A stretch of 64,000 bases of DNA from Alterisphingorhabdus sp051668705 (GTDB lineage: Bacteria > Pseudomonadota > Alphaproteobacteria > Sphingomonadales > Sphingomonadaceae), in assembly GCF_051668705.1 (NCBI RefSeq), contig NZ_CP196351.1:1054001-1118000 (forward strand). Reading direction: 5' to 3'. Every line of letters begins with the position of its first letter. Positions within the stretch are counted from its first letter, which is position 1. Position numbers and translations under genes: made by a program. This document shows, in pieces, positions 61,880 through 64,000 of the stretch. The notes under the pieces are model-generated. The model saw only the letters and a program-made list of their open reading frames with translations. It did not search any database and was not told the origin of the DNA.

Positions 61880-62182
61880 ATGTCTGTAGATAAAGAACAA
61901 GTCCGCAAAATAGCCGGTTTGGCGCGCATCGCGATGAGCGATGATGAAATTGACGCGCTGGTGCCGGAGCTTAACAATATTCTCGGCTGGGTCGAGCAAT
62001 TGGGTGAGGTTGATGTCACGGGCATCGCGCCCATGGCCTCTGTGATTCCTAGCAAGACCTTGCTGCGTGAGGATGTGATCAATGCCGACCCGCAAACCGG
62101 CGGCAATGTTCGTGATAAGGTGCTGGCCAATGCGCCTGTAGCTGAACATGGCTTTTTTGCCGTTCCGAAAGTGATTGAATAA
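61880..62182 (+). CDS. gatC: Aspartyl/glutamyl-tRNA amidotransferase subunit C
   Basis: Small bridging subunit of the GatCAB transamidosome that turns Glu-tRNA(Gln) and/or Asp-tRNA(Asn) into amidated forms. It has 100 residues, the usual length. Typical segments are VRKIAGLARIAMSDDEI at 8-24, LNNILGWVEQL near 35, and PSKTLLREDV near 59. The last base overlaps gatA (TAATG). gatB is not in the window. Confidence 0.95.
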   Translation: MSVDKEQVRKIAGLARIAMSDDEIDALVPELNNILGWVEQLGEVDVTGIAPMASVIPSKTLLREDVINADPQTGGNVRDKVLANAPVAEHGFFAVPKVIE

Positions 62183-63678
62183 TGAGTGATCTGACTGATC
62201 TTGGCATCAAGCAAATTCGCGATGGCGTGCGCAGCGGTGAATTTTCCGCGCGTGAAGTGGCTGAGGCACATATTGATAAGGTCGCGGCCGCCAAACCGCT
62301 TAACGCGTTCCTGATCGAAACACCTGACCATGCTCTGGCAGCCGCGGAATCTGCGGATAAGGCCAAAGCGGCTGGCGATGATCTGGCCCCACTGGCGGGT
62401 GTGCCGATTGGCATGAAAGACCTGTTCTGTACGCAAGGCGTGATGGCGCGTTCATGCAGTCAGATTTTGGAAGGCTTTACCCCGCAATATGAATCCACTG
62501 TATCGGACAAATTATTTGCTGCTGGTGCCGGAATGTTGGGCAAGCTGAATATGGACCAGTTCGCCATGGGCTCTTCAAATGAGACCAGCGCTTATGGCAA
62601 TGTGGTTAGCCCGTGGCGCCGAAGTGACGCCAATGGGAACAAAGCCAATACCGATATGTCGCCTGGCGGTTCATCCGGCGGGTCGTCTTCAGCGGTTGCT
62701 GCGCGGCTGTGCCCCGGAGCGACCGGCACAGATACGGGCGGCTCTATCCGTCAACCAGCGGCCTTTACCGGTATCAGTGGAATCAAGCCAACTTATGGCC
62801 GCTGCTCGCGCTGGGGTATTATTGCCTTTTCCAGCTCGCTTGATCAGGCCGGTTCAATGGCGCGTGATGTGACGGATTGTGCAATCATGCTGGAGGCGAT
62901 GGCAGGTTATGACCCCAAAGACGCAACCTCTCTCGACGCGCCAGTGCCCAATTGGGAAGCTGCACTGAGCGGTGACCTAAAAGGCAAACGCGTTGGCATT
63001 CCCAAAGAATATCGCATTGATGGCACGTCTGAAGAAATTAACGCACTATGGGATCAGGGCGCACAATGGCTGCGTGATGCAGGTGCCGAAGTGGTGGAGG
63101 TATCGCTGCCGCATACGCAATATGCGCTGCCAGCCTATTATATCATCGCGCCGGCAGAGGCATCGTCCAATCTAGCCCGTTATGACGGCGTGCGCTATGG
63201 CGCGCGTGAATTGCCGGAGGGGGCAGGGCTGCAAGATATGTACGCCGCGACCCGCGCTGCCGGCTTTGGGGATGAGGTGAAACGCCGAATCATGATCGGC
63301 ACGTACGTGCTGTCCGCTGGCTTTTATGATGCCTATTACACACAGGCGCAAAAGGTCCGCGCACTGATCGCGCGCGATTTTGACCGTGTGTGGGAGCATT
63401 GCGATGTCATTCTGACCCCGACCGCGCCCAGCGCATCATTCGGTTTGGGTGAGAAAACGGACGATCCGCTGTCCATGTATCTGAACGATGTGTTTGCAGT
63501 GCCTGCATCTCTTGCCGGTCTGCCTGCCATGTCTGTACCCGGCGGTCTGAGCAGCGAAGGCTTGCCGCTTGGTCTGCAAATTGTTGGCAAAGCAATGGAT
63601 GAGCAGGGCGTGCTGAACGCTGGTCTGGCGATAGAACAACGCGCAGGCTTCACAGCGCGTCCGGAGCAGTGGTGGTGA
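62182..63678 (+). CDS. gatA: Aspartyl/glutamyl-tRNA amidotransferase subunit A
   Basis: Amidase subunit that frees ammonia from glutamine. It has 498 residues. The Ser-cisSer-Lys triad is visible: Lys in GVPIGMKDLFCT near 79, and the SPGGSSGGSSSAVAA amidase signature near 158 with the nucleophile Ser in DTGGSIRQPAAF near 182. It ends QWW. The stop overlaps the GTG start of the next gene by 4 bp. Confidence 0.97.
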   Translation: MSDLTDLGIKQIRDGVRSGEFSAREVAEAHIDKVAAAKPLNAFLIETPDHALAAAESADKAKAAGDDLAPLAGVPIGMKDLFCTQGVMARSCSQILEGFTPQYESTVSDKLFAAGAGMLGKLNMDQFAMGSSNETSAYGNVVSPWRRSDANGNKANTDMSPGGSSGGSSSAVAARLCPGATGTDTGGSIRQPAAFTGISGIKPTYGRCSRWGIIAFSSSLDQAGSMARDVTDCAIMLEAMAGYDPKDATSLDAPVPNWEAALSGDLKGKRVGIPKEYRIDGTSEEINALWDQGAQWLRDAGAEVVEVSLPHTQYALPAYYIIAPAEASSNLARYDGVRYGARELPEGAGLQDMYAATRAAGFGDEVKRRIMIGTYVLSAGFYDAYYTQAQKVRALIARDFDRVWEHCDVILTPTAPSASFGLGEKTDDPLSMYLNDVFAVPASLAGLPAMSVPGGLSSEGLPLGLQIVGKAMDEQGVLNAGLAIEQRAGFTARPEQWW

Positions 63679-64000
63679 AAACGATACATTTTGCAAGATA
63701 TGAATTCAAACATATCTGCAAAATAGAAGTCTGCCGCAATGATCAAGGTGAAATTTTAGAGCATTTTCCTCAGTCAAGATATTCCAAGGCAGCCACAACT
63801 CAACTGCATAAATATGGTAGTGGACCGTTTGTAAAATTCACAATCCCCAAAAGTTTAAATAAGTCTGGTGTTTATATTATTACGGTAAGTAATCAGGAAA
63901 AAACAGTAAATAATAAGGAAAAATATGTTGGAGAAACAAAGGATCTCACAAAACGATATAATTCAGGTTATGGAAATATTTCGCCAAGAAATTGCTTTAA
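63675..64000 (+). CDS. GIY-YIG nuclease-like protein, 3' end outside window
   Basis: A partial gene of 108 visible codons. The GIY-YIG core appears late: GVYIIT at 65-70 and KYVGETKDLTKRYNSGYG at 83-100, with candidate catalytic Arg94, followed by NISPRNCF, the motif of a group of small GIY-YIG proteins often found near restriction or defence genes. The first ~60 residues are a separate basic region. The start is a GTG overlapping the gatA stop; no other usual start codon is in frame in this stretch. Base composition is much richer in A+T than gatA, and codons such as AAA, AAT, ATA and TTA dominate, suggesting recent acquisition. Confidence 0.7.
   Translation, partial: MKTIHFARYEFKHICKIEVCRNDQGEILEHFPQSRYSKAATTQLHKYGSGPFVKFTIPKSLNKSGVYIITVSNQEKTVNNKEKYVGETKDLTKRYNSGYGNISPRNCF

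Overview
The window looks like a chromosomal segment of an aerobic anoxygenic phototroph of the Alphaproteobacteria, most likely the order Sphingomonadales. The evidence is the order of the photosynthesis gene cluster: bchIDO, crtCDF, bchCXYZ, pufBALM, then tspO-bchP-pucC-bchG-ppsR-aerR and bchFN. There is no pufC after pufM, and housekeeping blocks of alphaproteobacterial type follow. Base composition is moderate (about half G+C by eye). The genus is not determined; a Sphingorhabdus- or Erythrobacter-like organism is a guess.

Positions 1-23.8 kb hold most of a photosynthesis gene cluster. From the left edge the minus strand carries bchF and a truncated bchN. Divergent from these run aerR, ppsR, bchG, a PucC-type transporter, bchP, tspO and a small membrane protein. 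Facing them on the minus strand is a superoperon: bchC-bchX-bchY-bchZ followed by pufB-pufA-pufL-pufM, ending in a strong intrinsic terminator. crtF lies upstream of bchC, the divergent crtD-crtC pair overlaps by 370 bp, and bchI-bchD-bchO ends in an unannotated 52-residue membrane protein. TGT-N12-ACA operators of the PpsR/CrtJ type sit at the control regions of aerR/bchF, bchG, bchC (a tandem pair exactly 8 bp apart), crtF/crtD and bchI. PpsR, encoded in the same cluster, therefore probably controls the cluster in response to redox and light, with AerR as antirepressor.

Positions 23.9-30.1 kb hold an accessory oxidoreductase group: a class A flavin monooxygenase, divergent from a molybdenum hydroxylase (IorA/IorB type), a lipoprotein cytochrome c, and the cofactor maturation genes xdhC and mocA. 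This looks like one periplasmic Mo-hydroxylase system with its own electron acceptor. The substrate is unknown.

Positions 30.1-46.4 kb are mostly housekeeping: the elongasome block mreB-mreC-mreD-mrdA-rodA, mutL, a lipoprotein, a MaoC-like hydratase, an exported M28 peptidase, ychF, a Tat-exported short-chain dehydrogenase, pth, rplY and two tandem GumN/TraB proteins.

Positions 46.4-48.8 kb are a compact minus-strand operon of five small membrane proteins plus one XRE-type repressor. Its promoter carries two TGACA/TGTCA palindromes. It fits no system I recognise and is one of the better candidates for something undescribed.

Positions 49.2-64 kb hold glyQ-glyS, ppdK, a split DUF1214/DUF1254 pair, pyrB with a dihydroorotase-like partner lacking the HxH metal motif, ruvX, a DUF3089 hydrolase, a DUF4153 membrane protein and gatC-gatA. 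At the right edge is the start of an AT-rich GIY-YIG nuclease-like gene that overlaps the gatA stop codon and may mark the edge of an acquired region. No tRNA, rRNA, insertion sequence or CRISPR array was seen.
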